64,000 nt of DNA from Bolinopsis microptera (taxonomy: Eukaryota; Ctenophora; Tentaculata; Lobata; Bolinopsidae): contig NC_087084.1 in the NCBI RefSeq assembly GCF_026151205.1, forward strand, positions 10,195,453 to 10,259,452, read 5' to 3'. A program made the translations under genes and the position numbers. The number at the start of each line of letters is the position of its first letter. Position 1 is the stretch's first letter. Below are positions 11,225 through 23,224 of this stretch, in pieces. The notes under the pieces were generated by a model, which had not been told where the DNA came from, did no database searches, and was given only the letters and a program-made list of their open reading frames with translations.

Positions 11225-14200
11225 CATGTGGTGATGCCAATCTTTAGGGAGGTAACTTTTTTCTTCCTCCGTCACACTTCTTACTGACTTCTGCAAAAGG
11301 ATGGATGTTTGAAAAAAAGTTAGTGGGCTAGAAGACTTTTATTGAATTCAACTTTAGTACTATATATTCGGAACCACCAAGCAAGTGTGTTAACAGAAAC
11401 TTAACAACACTTAAAGACTGAGTATGGATATGGAGATTGTGAAACACAAGGATATATTTAAAGTCATGGTAACGTAAAACATTCAGAAGTCACCATAAAA
11501 CATTAGAACTATCAGTAACTTTTTACAGAATGAAGTTAAGACAAATGGATGAAAGGCAATTCAAAAAGTACATTCTAACAAGACTTTTGAAACACCCTGT
11601 ATTCTCGCAATGTCTGAACGCTCAATATGGAGTAGTGTAATGTACCTGATAGTTGAGTGTAGCTAAAGGGACCACGCCTCTTTTTATCCAACCCGCCAGC
11701 CAGTATCTTATATCCACCCTTCTCTGGGGGAATATGAATTAAAATGATATTCTTAATAAACTACCCTTTATCTTGAGTTTGTAGTGTTCGCACTAGAGCT
11801 GCAGGTATTCAAGTTACATACTCTACTTTAAAAGAATGTGGGTGTTGTTTCACGAAAACATTTTGGAAGGATCAGCGACTGTTATCTGACAGCTGTCGGA
11901 GTTACTGTCGGACGAAAGTTGTGTTATCATTCGGAAGTAAGGGTATTTAAATACCTGAGGGTAGAACTCGAAGAAGCGTCCCCCTATTCTGCCGTTGCTG
12001 AGGGTTTCCATCGCTTTAAGAATGTCATGGTGCGACATCCCTGGAGATAAGTGATAGATGATCCACAGTCTTACATGAATAACCTTACAAAGCAATATGA
12101 CTCGAGAAAGAGTTTTATCATATTTTATAACTTTGTCGAGTGGCTTCGTGCAACAACTTTTACCCAGTTTACAAACAAAAAATAATCATGAGTCATGACT
12201 ACACAAACATAGTGTAAGATCAATAAAAAATATAACAAAATAAAAGAATCCACCGTTAAATAAACTACTCAACAAACCATGTCTTGAGCAGGATATAAGG
12301 TAAATAAACTCCTCAACAAACCATGTCTTGAGCAGGATATAAGGTACTCAGGTAGGGGTGAAGTGTCGTCCTTCTTACGGAAGAAAGACATGTTCAGGGC
12401 ATCGTCCATAGTCAGCTTGGGGGTAACACCCAGAGATTGCTGTGAAAATGGGGCATGTCAAGAAACTGAACCCACGTGTTGATAAATGATGAAATAAAAA
12501 ATGGGGGAGTAGCCCGAAAAGGGGCCAAAACTCGGAGTATAAAATGGTATAATAGAGTCTCGAAAAATGGAACATGGAGATTTTGTTGAAACGAATTAAT
12601 GATTGGGAAATTTCTATTGAATAACAATGTTCAATGCTTACCATAACTTGCCATACTCCAACCAAACCGCTTTCATCACATTTTGGTGATCTGGCCTGCT
12701 TTTCTCTTGCCTGCCTCTCGTTCCATAGCGCCACAGGCTCCGCCTAAAAGTTCATAACAATTACATACCTTGTCTGGTATTAAGTACATACCTTACCAGG
12801 TCTTATCAGTAAATATTACCAAATTTGATACAGAAATTGTAATTTTCAATATCAAATAACAACAATTAAAGAAACTTACTTTTAATCTCAAGAAACCTTC
12901 CAGCTTATCGAGGTCTTCCTTCAACTCGTTCTTGTATACTTTCCAATGGGCAGGATCCTGAAACATGATTTTGAGTCAGTACTAGTATACTACTTTTACA
13001 ATTTCTAACTCCTTCTTAATCTGTATTAAACAAGTTACAGTTAGGTATTTTTGACCTGCTAAACCACTTGATAGCCTAAAAACATGTCTTATACTTTAAT
13101 TAGTGTTCATTGAATTGGGTGTTACTTTGTGGAATTGGAGCCTACCAAAACCCACTAAGAGCTAACGGCTGTTTGATCAGAGTATAAGCTGGAGATGGAA
13201 AATGAAATAAAGTGACTAAGAGTAAAATCATGAAATCGAATTGTGATTTTACACGAAAACTTACTCAGAAATTTGTTGATTATACAGAAATTCAAGAGCC
13301 TAAACAAATCCCAGGCTAACGATAACGAAATTAACGATGTTCCTAAATTTCATATTTTTATAATCTATTGAATGATCACGTTATTGCAAACATCTTCCAA
13401 GCATATTATAATCATCTTGCTTGACATTTCCTCAGCTTTATTTACACTTTTAAACAGTTTCAATCACAACCAATGATTGGCGTCTTTAAATAAGATAACA
13501 GTAGCAATGATCTTAACATGCACTTATAAAAGTATTGACCTCTTGACCACTCAGATTTATCACTATTGTTTTATTGTTGTATTGTTGATCAATTAACAAA
13601 TTATGAGATTACGCTGTTACAACCGGAGATGTCATGCTTGATCATTAGCAAAGAAATCAAGTTTCTTAATTCTTTTCACGGACATAAACTCATCAGCTCG
13701 TATGCTCAGAATCTCTTGAGTTTTATCAGAGACTCTTCCTCGGGTATGATCCTTAAAATGTACTTTTCTTATAAGGATGTATTTATAACGAGTACTCTCC
13801 TAGATTAGAGCTTTAACCTCGAATGTATAAGGTAAGGATTACGGCTTACTTATTGAATATTCAACCGCTATCATAAAAATCCACCACCTTGACTACATCA
13901 ATACATTTTATGAGTCGGGAGTCTGCACCCTTTCGAGCTTTTGATGCAGGAGCTGTCGAAACCAATTATAATCTGTCAGGGTACGAGGAGGTACAAAGGA
14001 CCCCCTGACGGTCTCTAGTTGATTGTTCTTCTTATTACTCTATGAATAATGATTACATGTAAGTGGACTGTTTTACAGGTCAGCCAGATTTGCTTTGTTA
14101 AGATTTAGCGTGTGAGGTTTTAAAAGTTGATTATTATATATGAGAAAATGTGTTAGACTTAGTCGGAAATGAAGAAAGCATTTGCTTCTAGTTTCTACGG

Positions 14201-15154
14201 TGTATAAACAAAATCTCACAATACCTTCAAAGCTTGTCCAAAAAGGGGGATATTAGCGGTAGATAGGATCTGCAGACTCATTCAGACTCTGCCACATGCT
14301 CAGTAGAGTTTACTCACTACAACTGACTAAACAAACGGTTTATTACCCTTAAATTCAATACTGTCTGTTGAGTCTGCCAACTCTGGCGAAGAATCAAGTC
14401 TGTCTGCTGCAGATTCTATTACTGTCTGCCTAGTGGTCACAGTGCTAGTGGTCACAATGCTCTGTGCTAGTGGTCATGACAGACAGGTATTACGCTACTG
14501 GTAATAAGAGATTGTGTATTTTATAGAAAACTGTAACACTCTGCCTACAGTGGGTTGGGACACCACACATTTCACCCTCCGATATTGTAAACAAGGTTAT
14601 CTTGTTGAAGTTAGGGTTGTGATTAAAACTAATGTGTGGGTACAACATTTCATTTAAAGCCTAGCTGGCCAATGGGGGCAGGGGGCGAAACGTCCATAGC
14701 TAAAAATCATACGAGTCGCACAAGACCTCTGTACCTCTCTTTTGACGAATACACTGTAGTCGAAATCATCTTTAGCCATGTCCTCCTCCAAATCTACCAG
14801 CTGAGCTACCGTACTCTTTACTTGCCTCGGTTTGTAAGTATCAAAATATGCATTGTCAATAGCAACCCGAGCTAGGTTCCTCGAGTCCTTCAAACTTATC
14901 CTCCGTTCCTTAGAAGCCGCCACAATCCGTTCCTTAGAAGCCGCCACGATCCGAGCCTTGTCAGTGATAGTGAACAGTTTACCACCACTTTCCCGGCTGG
15001 TTTTACGGGTTCTTGTACCAGGGTGCATGTTGTTGTCTCCTAGTGGAGCCTCTTTCTCCTGATTTATCCGCTCAAATCGGGGACCAGTGTCCGTTTTATC
15101 GTAGTTGAATTGAGATCGGTCGTTTTTGTAAGAACGGTCTATCCCTTGTTTCAT
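11225..15154 (-). CDS. seven-exon gene, unrecognised hydrophilic protein
   Basis: Exons in transcript order: 15154-14735 (140 codons from ATG), 12957-12880, 12743-12642, 12439-12379, 12040-11955, 11723-11646 and 11290-11225, about 297 aa before the 3' end. Phases are 0,0,0,1,0,0, and each junction has a good acceptor (TTTCAG, CTTTTAG, TTCACAG, TCTCCAG, CCCCCAG, TTGCAG) and donor (GTAAGT, GTAAGC, GTAAGA, GTATTT, GTACAT, GTAAGA). The protein is charged, without a signal peptide or membrane span. Exon 1 has a short internal duplication (RIVAASKE twice) and ends DDFDYSVFVKRE. Later exons contain WKVYKNELKEDLDKLEGF and RYWLAGWIKRGVVPLA. I do not recognise the family. More phase-0 exons could lie in the 1.8-kb first intron. 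The last exon is uncertain: a 24-codon extension at 11181-11110 fits in phase but ends inside the hairpin. Confidence 0.68.
12257..12344. repeat. 44-bp tandem duplication
   Basis: Two adjacent copies of a 44-bp segment (containing CAACAAACCATGTCTTGAGC) differ at one base. It lies in the intron after the fourth exon of the minus-strand gene. Confidence 0.95.
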
Positions 15155-16091
15155 TTACTCGGGATTCGAGTTCACTTTGACAGTTTAATAATGGGAAACA
15201 ATACTGTTTATGTAGAAAGTTTGGACATCTGCAGCTACATGGTACTAGGAGAACGGTATGTGTGAAGGGAAATCGTGTTATTTAGAGGCTGCTGCTAATT
15301 CATGATAGAGGCTGAATCAAATGTAAGAAATCAGTTGGTTTGCAGCATAGAAATATGTTGCGTTTTGTAACGTGCAATTAAAGCGTATCTAAAGCAAAAG
15401 AACGGCCTAATAAAAAGTACATTTATCAAATTCAAAACAGCGGCCAAAACAAAGCCCCAACACAACAAACCAATATCAACTATGCAAAGCCCCAACACAA
15501 CAAACCAATATCAACTATGCAAAGCCCCAACACAACAAACCAATATCAACTATGCAAACTACTAGACATCCGGCCACAAACTATCAAAACTGATGAGTTA
15601 ATACAAAAGCGTAGCAAAAAGTTATGCGGAGTAACGTGGAGCACAGAGCAAAGCGACAGACAGTGAGGCATCCTCCTGATCAAAGAGAATCAAACGATTA
15701 CCATCATTACAAATCAACGAAAGAGTATAAACGGCTGTAAGCAGCGCCACGAAATGATTGTGTGTTAAAACCGGTAGATATAGACCAACTCTCTCTCTCT
15801 CTCTCTCTCTCTGATCAAGAGGAGGAGTGTTAAAACCGCTTTACACATCGTGTATACATACAACAATAACTCTCGATATAAGAGGACTGCAACACTCTAC
15901 AAGAGCGACCTGATGAATCAAGCAGACTAAGATTACGTAGTATGCACTAGAAGAGCTGTACAAGTATTATTATAGAGCTCGTACAAGAACAGAATAATAA
16001 TAATATAATCCTGCAATTCTCAACATGTTTCATCACTCATCAGCTCAGTGTGATGATGAGAGTGGTACTGGTATAAGCAAATGTTCAGTGC
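15155..16091. repeat. spacer with 35-bp x3 repeat and CT tract
   Basis: Three identical 35-bp units (AAAGCCCCAACACAACAAAC core) at 15451-15556 and a (CT)n tract at 15789-15813. The rest is AT-rich with no supported gene. It should hold the promoter of the minus-strand gene starting at 15154, but I see no clear TATA element. Confidence 0.7.
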
Positions 16092-17363
16092 TTATCTCCA
16101 GAGGGCGTGTATCCGTGTTGTAGCGCTCACTTTAATGCGCGGAGTTATGTAACGCGCGGACATGGTGTTTAAAACCATGCTTAGTATTATTATTACAGGG
16201 GAGGGGAGGTTGTAACACAACTGTGATGGAAAGTGAAGTGCGGCCAGCAGCCAGGTATTAATGAATGAAACTTAAAAAGCCGTGCCGTAGGAATATTGTT
16301 ATGAAGGAACATTCAAGATGTTTCTACAAGGTATCTAGGATCATAAGAATATTTTTTGTTGTGATACTGTCACTAAAATCCACTGCATAATTTCCCACCA
16401 GTGGCGAAATGTACATGTGTGCCATTAAATTTATTGGACTAATGAATTATATTTTTTAATCAATTCATCGATTGACTGCTTTATAAATAATTTTAAAAGT
16501 TACCTCGATTTGGTCTAGGGATGTTATGTATCTATAATAGTAATACCAACCGAGTAGGCATTTCATTGCTGTAAGATTGCCCCCAATGTGAATAATTATA
16601 CACTTAGTGCATGTGGGAGGTGCGGGCAATCTTACCTGATTATTTCGTCAAGTTGAGGTATACTGCTGGAACACTGACAATCCACGAAGTAATTACGGTT
16701 AGCTGTTCTATTCCAAGCAATTGGCAAATAATAAATAGCAATGGACTATGATGTAAATGTTCTGTATCAGCTGAGTGTCTTATGTCATTGTTCTAATCAT
16801 GTATCAGCTGTATATTCTATCATGCAAGCATGAAACAGGTTTATATCCTTGCTTTGTAAGTTTGTAAGTTGGGAGAGTTGAGACAAATGAGAGAGGGCCA
16901 AAGTTACCACCTTGGGGAACATTATTAAAAACGTTTCCATGTAATGATTAGTCGTTACCTCAGCCGTTTCTGGAAAATTCTTCCGTGACATCTTTGTAGA
17001 AGTAAAATAATTGTTGACGAGAAGGTTTAAAAAGTAAGTTTATTATTGAAACCGTGGATAGCCTGATGCTTATTACGGTCAAACCTCACAAGATGAAGCT
17101 AATGGAGAAAAAATGCACGTTCCGAATAAATATTTCTTTTTAAAGGAGTACATTGCTCCATGATGATGATGATTAGCGATTCAAGGAGCGCCTGGCCTGA
17201 TGATATTGATAAACAGCAGCTTGTCACAACGTGTCATGATTCATTGTTATTTGGAAGCAAGCAGCATCTCAAATCGTGAGCATGGTTCTTTACTCCTTTA
17301 TAATATGCCTCGTTGTGATCATTAATACTGTTCACTCCCCCAATGATTCTAATTTTAGACATT
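16092..17363 (-). CDS. possible small-exon gene, unknown product
   Basis: Candidate exons are 17363-17294, 16991-16959 (33 nt), 16673-16636 (38 nt), 16531-16504 (28 nt) and 16220-16092 ending in TAA. The phases chain correctly (0,0,2,0), and most junctions look good (acceptors TACAAAG, TTGTCAG, TTATAG, ATCACAG; donors GTAACG, GTAAGA, GTAACT). The three middle exons join into MSRKNFPETAE, CSSSIPQLDEII and RYITSLDQIE. The exons are very short, the 17363 exon has a weak donor (GTAAAG), and the family is unknown. This could be a chance chain or part of a larger gene. Confidence 0.35.
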
Positions 17364-17369
17364 CTGTAT

Positions 17370-18614
17370 CGTGGCTCACAATGATAAACATGTGATAATG
17401 AAATGCTGGCTCCCATACTCTCAGTGCTTCTTGACTCTTGTCATTTTATATCCTGCAAACTTGTTCCGGTATTGTTATTCTTTAAAATCCGGCTTACAAT
17501 ACTTTTGTAGCAGCTGCACTTAATTATATCAGAAACATTTGTCACTCAATATAAGTATCAAAATTAGAGGCTTATAATATCATACGAGTTTATATCACAG
17601 ATCTATAGCAAGCATATCGTGATATAGAAATGCAGCCCTGTTTTTACAACGTTAATTGTCAAGAAAGTGTTTAACTGGTGTTGTTAAACTAGATTTTACT
17701 ATAGAGGAATTGTGATATCAGATATGACATGCAGACCAAGACTTTTAGAGAAGCAGCTTATTGTAGAGTTTAACTAGAATTAGACATTTCCAAATAAAAT
17801 CTGGTTAGCTCCTCAACTGCAATCAAATACTGGTGAGGCATTAAAACTGTATCCGGTATCGTAAAAGAATGAAAAATCCAATGTAATTTTTCGGCGTAGT
17901 CATTTCACCGTTAGTTCTTACTCAAAACCAGTCACGGGTGACAGGAGCATTATACTAATATACATATAGAGAAAGTTTATGAGAATATCACATACTTACG
18001 TTAAAGCTATCAATCACAAAACAACAGCCATGAAATTTAAACACGTATTATACACTTACTGTTATATCCACCATGTGGAACAGTACTATAACACACCAGG
18101 TTATAATTAAACTCTGTGATATCGCTAAATCGTATGATAATGATCATCATGGTATTTGGATGTAGTCCAGATATCCAATATCTTGGTAAAATGTCGGTTT
18201 GTACAAAACATTGGTTACTGTTAAAATGCACCGTATCTATTGGATATCTGATGAGCAAAACCTAGTCTTGGACCACAACTTTCGGTGGTACAGGGCCAGC
18301 TGGTATGAGAGCCAAACATGTTATGATCTTTAGGTTTTCGTGATACCCCAAAGTTTTAAACTTGGTGAGTTGAGGTTTAATTATAGGCTCAATACATTAT
18401 ATTTTTCCATTTTGATTTTTGAAAAGAAAAAAATTTTGAGATGACCATTGGGCGAATGAAGTTGAAAATCTAAATGAACATTCTACGAGTCCTTTTCATC
18501 AGAGATAAACTTAACATCTTTATAGCCATCCAGGAGCAAAGTCTAAAAGAAGTAAAATTTTGTCATTTGCAGTTGCCTCAAATCTGCGGTAAACTCTTCC
18601 TTTGTCTTTAAAGA
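17370..18614. other. intergenic, no gene seen
   Basis: AT-rich sequence. Open frames on the minus strand (for example 18258-18037) have no domain or splice support. Confidence 0.45.
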
Positions 18615-18765
18615 GTAGACTCTGCCCCCTGGCACACTCTGCCCCACACTCTGCCCCCTGGCACACTCTGCCCCACACTCTGCCCCTGGCACACTCTGCC
18701 CAACACTCTACCCCCTGGCACACTCTGCCCCACAATCTGCACCACACTCTGCACCACATTATGAC
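18615..18765. repeat. low-complexity CACTCTGCCCC repeats
   Basis: About ten imperfect copies of a 14-15 bp unit (CACTCTGCCCCCTGG and a shorter CACTCTGCCCCA form), grading into CACTCTGCAC. Open frames through it on both strands are repeat artefacts. Confidence 0.85.
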
Positions 18766-19470
18766 ATTGTGGCTCAATCTGCTCGGTTGTTCGTGACCAG
18801 AGTCGGTCTAAGGGACAAGTCCGATGAGTTTGATTAAAAGCTTGCAATATTTCCCAAGGATCTAACCCTGAAATTGGTGTGTAGTAGCTTGTGAGTAAGT
18901 TTCGGGTCAGTGATCATGCCGAGTATAATGGTATCTCTTGGCAGGTCCATCTGCAGTCTCTCAGAAACAACACTTAATAAATTGAATAGTGAATAGTAGT
19001 CGCCCAATTACGTATCCAACCTCAAAGTTCCTCCAAGGACCTTTATATTTCAAATTAGGTTTTCAGCGTGGCCCAAAAGCTTCAAATGAAAGGTGAACAG
19101 TGTAAAATATTCTTTCAACGTTTAAAATGTCCCCTACAATTTTGTTTTTTGACAATGATATGACTATTACATGACGGCTTTTCAGTAGCCTATCAATAAA
19201 GAGATGCTACTTATCACAAAACGGAACCCTTTTGTATTCTATTTAGTCTGATCTTAAAGGAACGGCTCTTCTTTAAAAGCTCGACCTCAATAGACATGTG
19301 TTGTCTACATGTTTTAACACATGCACGCCTGTAATACGAGCAACTTTTCAATTGTTTAATAATAAATTTTAAACATTTTTTCCAGTAAAAGTTGACGAGG
19401 TCTCAGGTCATCCGTCAATTTTCTCATGTACCTAGTACAATTGCCTAGCTTGCTAGGATATTGCTCGCGA
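18766..19470. other. intergenic, no gene seen
   Basis: No supported exon or repeat family. Confidence 0.4.
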
Positions 19471-19525
19471 CAAATAAAAGAAAAGGGAAACAATAATAAC
19501 TGTCGCACGCTGAAACAAACATAAG

Positions 19526-19675
19526 ATGCAATCAGAACCTGGCTATTCTGTCCTTCTTGCCATTATTGTGATGATGTCATGTGGTTCAACACATGGGCAG
19601 ACACAAAACCAAGCTCAAAACCACCTGCCACACAACAAAATATCTTCTTGGAGAAACAATGAGTTCTTCATGTAG
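19526..19675 (+). CDS. possible small secreted peptide (49 aa)
   Basis: The ORF begins MQSEPGYSVLLAIIVMMS, a short N-region followed by a hydrophobic core and small residues (SCGSTHG) that fit a signal-peptidase site. The remaining mature part is about 25 polar residues rich in Gln and Asn, with no cysteine pairs. A TATA-like AAATAAAAG at 19472-19480 lies 46 bp upstream of the ATG, a spacing similar to the 4.3-kb gene. The ORF is too short to judge by length, and it may be the first exon of a longer gene. Confidence 0.3.
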   Translation: MQSEPGYSVLLAIIVMMSCGSTHGQTQNQAQNHLPHNKISSWRNNEFFM

Positions 19676-20660
19676 ACTAACTGCTAAACACTTTAACTCA
19701 ATTGTCTGACTAATCGCTAAACGGTATTTGCCAAATGAAAAGAATCCCATTATTTAGTTCTGCTCTGCCTTTGTCAGGATGGTAACATGACAAGGTTCAG
19801 ATTTTATCCGATCAAATAATTATAATCACTCGTTTTAGTGGGGTACAGCCCTTGAGAAAGATCTTATTATGCCGTAATGACAGCCACAAACTGATGATAT
19901 AAGACCAAAGTTGCTGAATTCTGGATTTGAATTTCGGTATTTGTTTTGCATTTTTCAAATGCAATATCAATATGAGACAGTGTCCGAACGGTCCGACTGA
20001 TCGCGGCATTTGTCGGATAAGAGTCTTTTTGGACACCGGTTTGCTCTGAGTGTTACTTTTTGACAACGAATGTTTGATGAGGCAAGAAACGCCACGGAGC
20101 GCTTTTACGTGAAAGTGAGGCATACAGCAATTAACCAAAATAATGAATAATTCACCAAACTTTTATAATCACATTGAAAAAGCTTCAGAGAATCCTTAAA
20201 GTGGGAATCGGTCAGAAGATAATTTTCACTTAGAATCCTAAAAAAGCAAAGCCAAACTAATAGTTGATCGGCACACCGCTACAAGCAAAGCAAGCTTTGT
20301 AACCTTTGATCTTGGAAAAAGTAATCATGAAGTAATTCATGATTACGCGAGAATCCGTGATTGTACATTACAAAATCAATTATAACTCAGTAAAAACAAA
20401 ACTCACAAGGTTAAAAGTAAGTAGAGGACGTCTTCAGGAGTTTCTTCTCAGTCGGTTTTCTCTACAAAGTGCAGAGCAAGCAAAAATGATAGGACAACTA
20501 AAATACCGGCTTTAATTAAGTACAATTGTTTTACGTGATTTACAAAACTTTCAGCGCGTCCGATGATCATCAACTGCTAAATCTACCGGAATCTGTTAAA
20601 AGAGTAAACCACGGTCCAATCACAATCAAGCAGCAAGGCCGTCCTCCAATCAGAAGGATG
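19676..20660. other. intergenic, no clear gene
   Basis: AT-rich. One possible minus-strand terminal exon (20475-20425, acceptor TTTGTAG, then 16 codons and TAA) lacks partners and is not called. Confidence 0.35.
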
Positions 20661-20670
20661 GGAATTATGT

Positions 20671-20863
20671 CACGTGACTGCGCGCGTGTCACGTGACGTG
20701 ACCGCGTTCAAGCAAGGAGAAGCTGAACACGTTGAAAACACGGAACGTACACGGTTTAAAATACTGAAGACAAATTGTCAAATATTCGCTCTGTCGTGCA
20801 TAGCCTCCCCCTTTTAACTGTAGCTACTGTTATCGTCACGTGCAGATGTAATTGGTGCACGTG
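20671..20863. promoter_or_regulatory. cluster of four CACGTG palindromes
   Basis: CACGTG occurs at 20671, 20690, 20837 and 20858, within a locally GC-richer stretch that also has CGCGCG. CACGTG is the bHLH E-box/ACGT-core site in animals. No gene start is identified next to it, so a regulatory role is inference. Confidence 0.3.
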
Positions 20864-20899
20864 CGTCGTGCAGATGCTATTGGTTCCGTTCACGTTACT

Positions 20900-22191
20900 T
20901 AAACAGTAGTGTTTAGAACTAGTTACAGTTTTAGAAACCGTCGTGACATGTTCTTACCATGTTTAATTGAGTATGTGTGTCAAATACCTTGAAGTATGCT
21001 AGCATGCTCTAGATCATGCTCTATATCAGGCTTTATAACTATGATAAAATTCTAGAAATACCGAGTGATATTTATTCTAGAAATTTACAAAGAATTAGTG
21101 GAGGAGACGACTGATATCATTTAATGTGAAGATATAAACGAAACTGTTTAAGAGTTTAAAACGAGAAAATTCTTTTTACCATTTCAGTTCGCTACATTGT
21201 TAAATCTTATAACTTTATAATCTGAAATACGATTTAATAATTCCTTTCATCTCAACATTCAAAGATATATAAGCGGCATCCACATTTTGAATCGGGATAT
21301 CTATATAATATGCAACTGCTTATATGCTTATTACAGGTAAAATTCCGAACTTACGATGTCTATATCAAATCTTAACATGACAGCATAGAAAAGCTAACAT
21401 TTCCTGATCACTTAATTTCTATATTAGTTGAGTTTCACGTGCTAAAACATGTTTTAGAAGGATCTGCAAGGTTTGAACAATCAAAATCACTCATTAATAT
21501 GAAACATTTTTAAATACGAGCCAATCTTGGACCCAAATTTCACTGTTTCGACGGAATGTTTGTATAAAGACCAATTACAAAGACACGATGGAGGTAAGTG
21601 GAGGTTAGATTTTCGGAGAAAGTTTTAGAAAATGATTTAAAAAGCCGAGTACTTTAAATTAATAATAATATGAACGTTTCTGAGCAAAAAACGAATCTTT
21701 ATGACTAATACATGCTTATTTGTTATTCGAATTGATAAAACCACATTATATATAAGAGCATTAATCAATATGTAAAACTTAATATAGCTCAGATATTTTC
21801 AACAATTCAATATTTTTAATATTCGTTATGCAATCTTCCATTGACTCGCATAAAAAGAATGAAATATCATGTTAATTGGTAGTTAACTGATATAGTTTAC
21901 TGATATGAGCTATAATTGTTCAACTACTTATACATAAATTACATGTGATACATTGATCTATAATACTGAATTTCCTTTGCTTTTTTATTTTTTGTTTCAT
22001 TTTTTTTGCAATGAGAATTGCCCAAATATTTCACAACTTCACTCAAAATTCAAATCACTGTTACTGAGTTAAAAATATTTAAACAAAACATTGTGTTGGT
22101 ATGCGTTGCCCAATCTTTCTTTGACCCTAGAAAATGGATATCAAACTTTGTATTATCCAAGCAACGGTGGAAATAATTTGACGAATTTTCA
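20900..22191. repeat. 3' flank of GPCR copy 1, shared with copy 2
   Basis: About 21700-22191 is the inverted counterpart of 42169-42760 (for example a segment around GATTGCATAACGAATATTAA), so the GPCR duplication extends past the stop codon. A separate repeat near 21230-21300 (core TTTCATCTCAACATTCAAAG) recurs in direct orientation near 40350 and 42920, so these flanks are mosaics. No gene lies inside. Confidence 0.65.
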
Positions 22192-23184
22192 TCAATCTGT
22201 TCTGGTAGTAGAGTTGCCTACTAGAGATGTTGTAGATTTGAGTTTGAAGTTTGGGGTGAGAATAATGTAGATTATTGGGTTTAGCGTGGAGATAAGGGAA
22301 GGAACAACTGTTTGGAACATCAAATAAGTTATAATATTTCCTAATGTCGCACCGTCTCCTTCTACATCACTTTGGAATGCTGTTATCATGATTACGATAA
22401 CAAGAATCAAGCTACCCAGATTAGTCAACAGTATTTTAGAGCAGCTTCTAATCCTGTTTTCTTTCTTTCCTGCACCTTCTGAAACTGGATGTAGATAAAC
22501 CTTCACCAGCTCGGTGATCGTGAGAACAGATGCAATCATGGCTCCGATTTGTAAAATGACAGGAACGGCAATGATGAAGAAGAAGTATCCGAAGCTATCA
22601 ATCTGAATTCCCAGCACCCTCGGACAGTAACTCCACGCAAACGGAAGTGAGGTACTTTTTGCGGGCTTGCAACCCTCTTTGTCGCTGACATCAAACATGG
22701 CGCAGCCAACAACCACTGGAACCCAGGTTATCGTGATGAGAAGTGATGAGATCACGTATTTTAGCTGTAATGGATGGAGAGGGTATCTGATCTGAAGGAA
22801 ACGTGTGCCAGCAAGAAATGCTGTAATGTGAGCCGGTGAAAGTGACATGGTAAAACTGACGACTGAATTAAGTTTCACTCCCAGAGTAGCATTCACTTCT
22901 CTCTTGAAATATTCTTTATTGCAAGTCACCTCCTCACTATTTCTACACTCCTCCTCCTTTTCTCTTAGAAAGTCCCCCGAGGAAGCCCCCAGTAGTACCC
23001 ACGATGTCAGAAGATCTGCAGCAGATAGAAAGAGGTACAGATTTTTTGCCACGGAGCTCTTCTTCTGGAAGTTATGATAGAAGACCAGGAGGTTAAGGAC
23101 TGTACAGACGATGATAACACAGATACAGGATACTGCGATGTAAATGTCCGGCGAGCTGACACCCCCATCACTGAAAACAGCCAT
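22192..23184 (-). CDS. rhodopsin-like GPCR, copy 1 (intronless, 330 aa)
   Basis: Seven hydrophobic segments at about residues 15-37, 48-68, 105-130, 142-164, 198-224, 250-272 and 282-309. TM7 ends in NPIIY (302-306), the class A NPxxY motif. TM2 has LSAADLL with the conserved Asp. The TM3 end is TRF followed by RYPL, so the usual DRY is altered. Extracellular cysteines at 80, 88, 172 and 187 could form the loop disulfide. The N- and C-tails are short. The ligand is unknown. It differs from the copy at 41176-42168 at about 21 residues, and the two lie in opposite orientation. The ATG is preceded by sequence homologous to the other copy's 5' leader for about 40 bp, after which this copy has extra DNA. 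Confidence 0.93.
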   Translation of the reverse strand: MAVFSDGGVSSPDIYIAVSCICVIIVCTVLNLLVFYHNFQKKSSVAKNLYLFLSAADLLTSWVLLGASSGDFLREKEEECRNSEEVTCNKEYFKREVNATLGVKLNSVVSFTMSLSPAHITAFLAGTRFLQIRYPLHPLQLKYVISSLLITITWVPVVVGCAMFDVSDKEGCKPAKSTSLPFAWSYCPRVLGIQIDSFGYFFFIIAVPVILQIGAMIASVLTITELVKVYLHPVSEGAGKKENRIRSCSKILLTNLGSLILVIVIMITAFQSDVEGDGATLGNIITYLMFQTVVPSLISTLNPIIYIILTPNFKLKSTTSLVGNSTTRTD

Positions 23185-23224
23185 ATTTTTGAACCCAGAT
23201 ACGGTTAAAACTTCAAGAAAAATA

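Noticed and set aside
12375-12734. 119-codon minus-strand frame read as one protein
   Set aside because: Only its first 31 codons belong to an exon (12743-12642); the remainder is intron after a good GTAAGC donor.
14853-15062. Plus-strand frame over 14853-15062
   Set aside because: Shadow of the minus-strand first exon at 15154-14735.
20425-20475. Minus-strand terminal exon RKPTEKKLLKTSSTYF
   Set aside because: Good acceptor and stop, but no partner exon upstream and too short to support.
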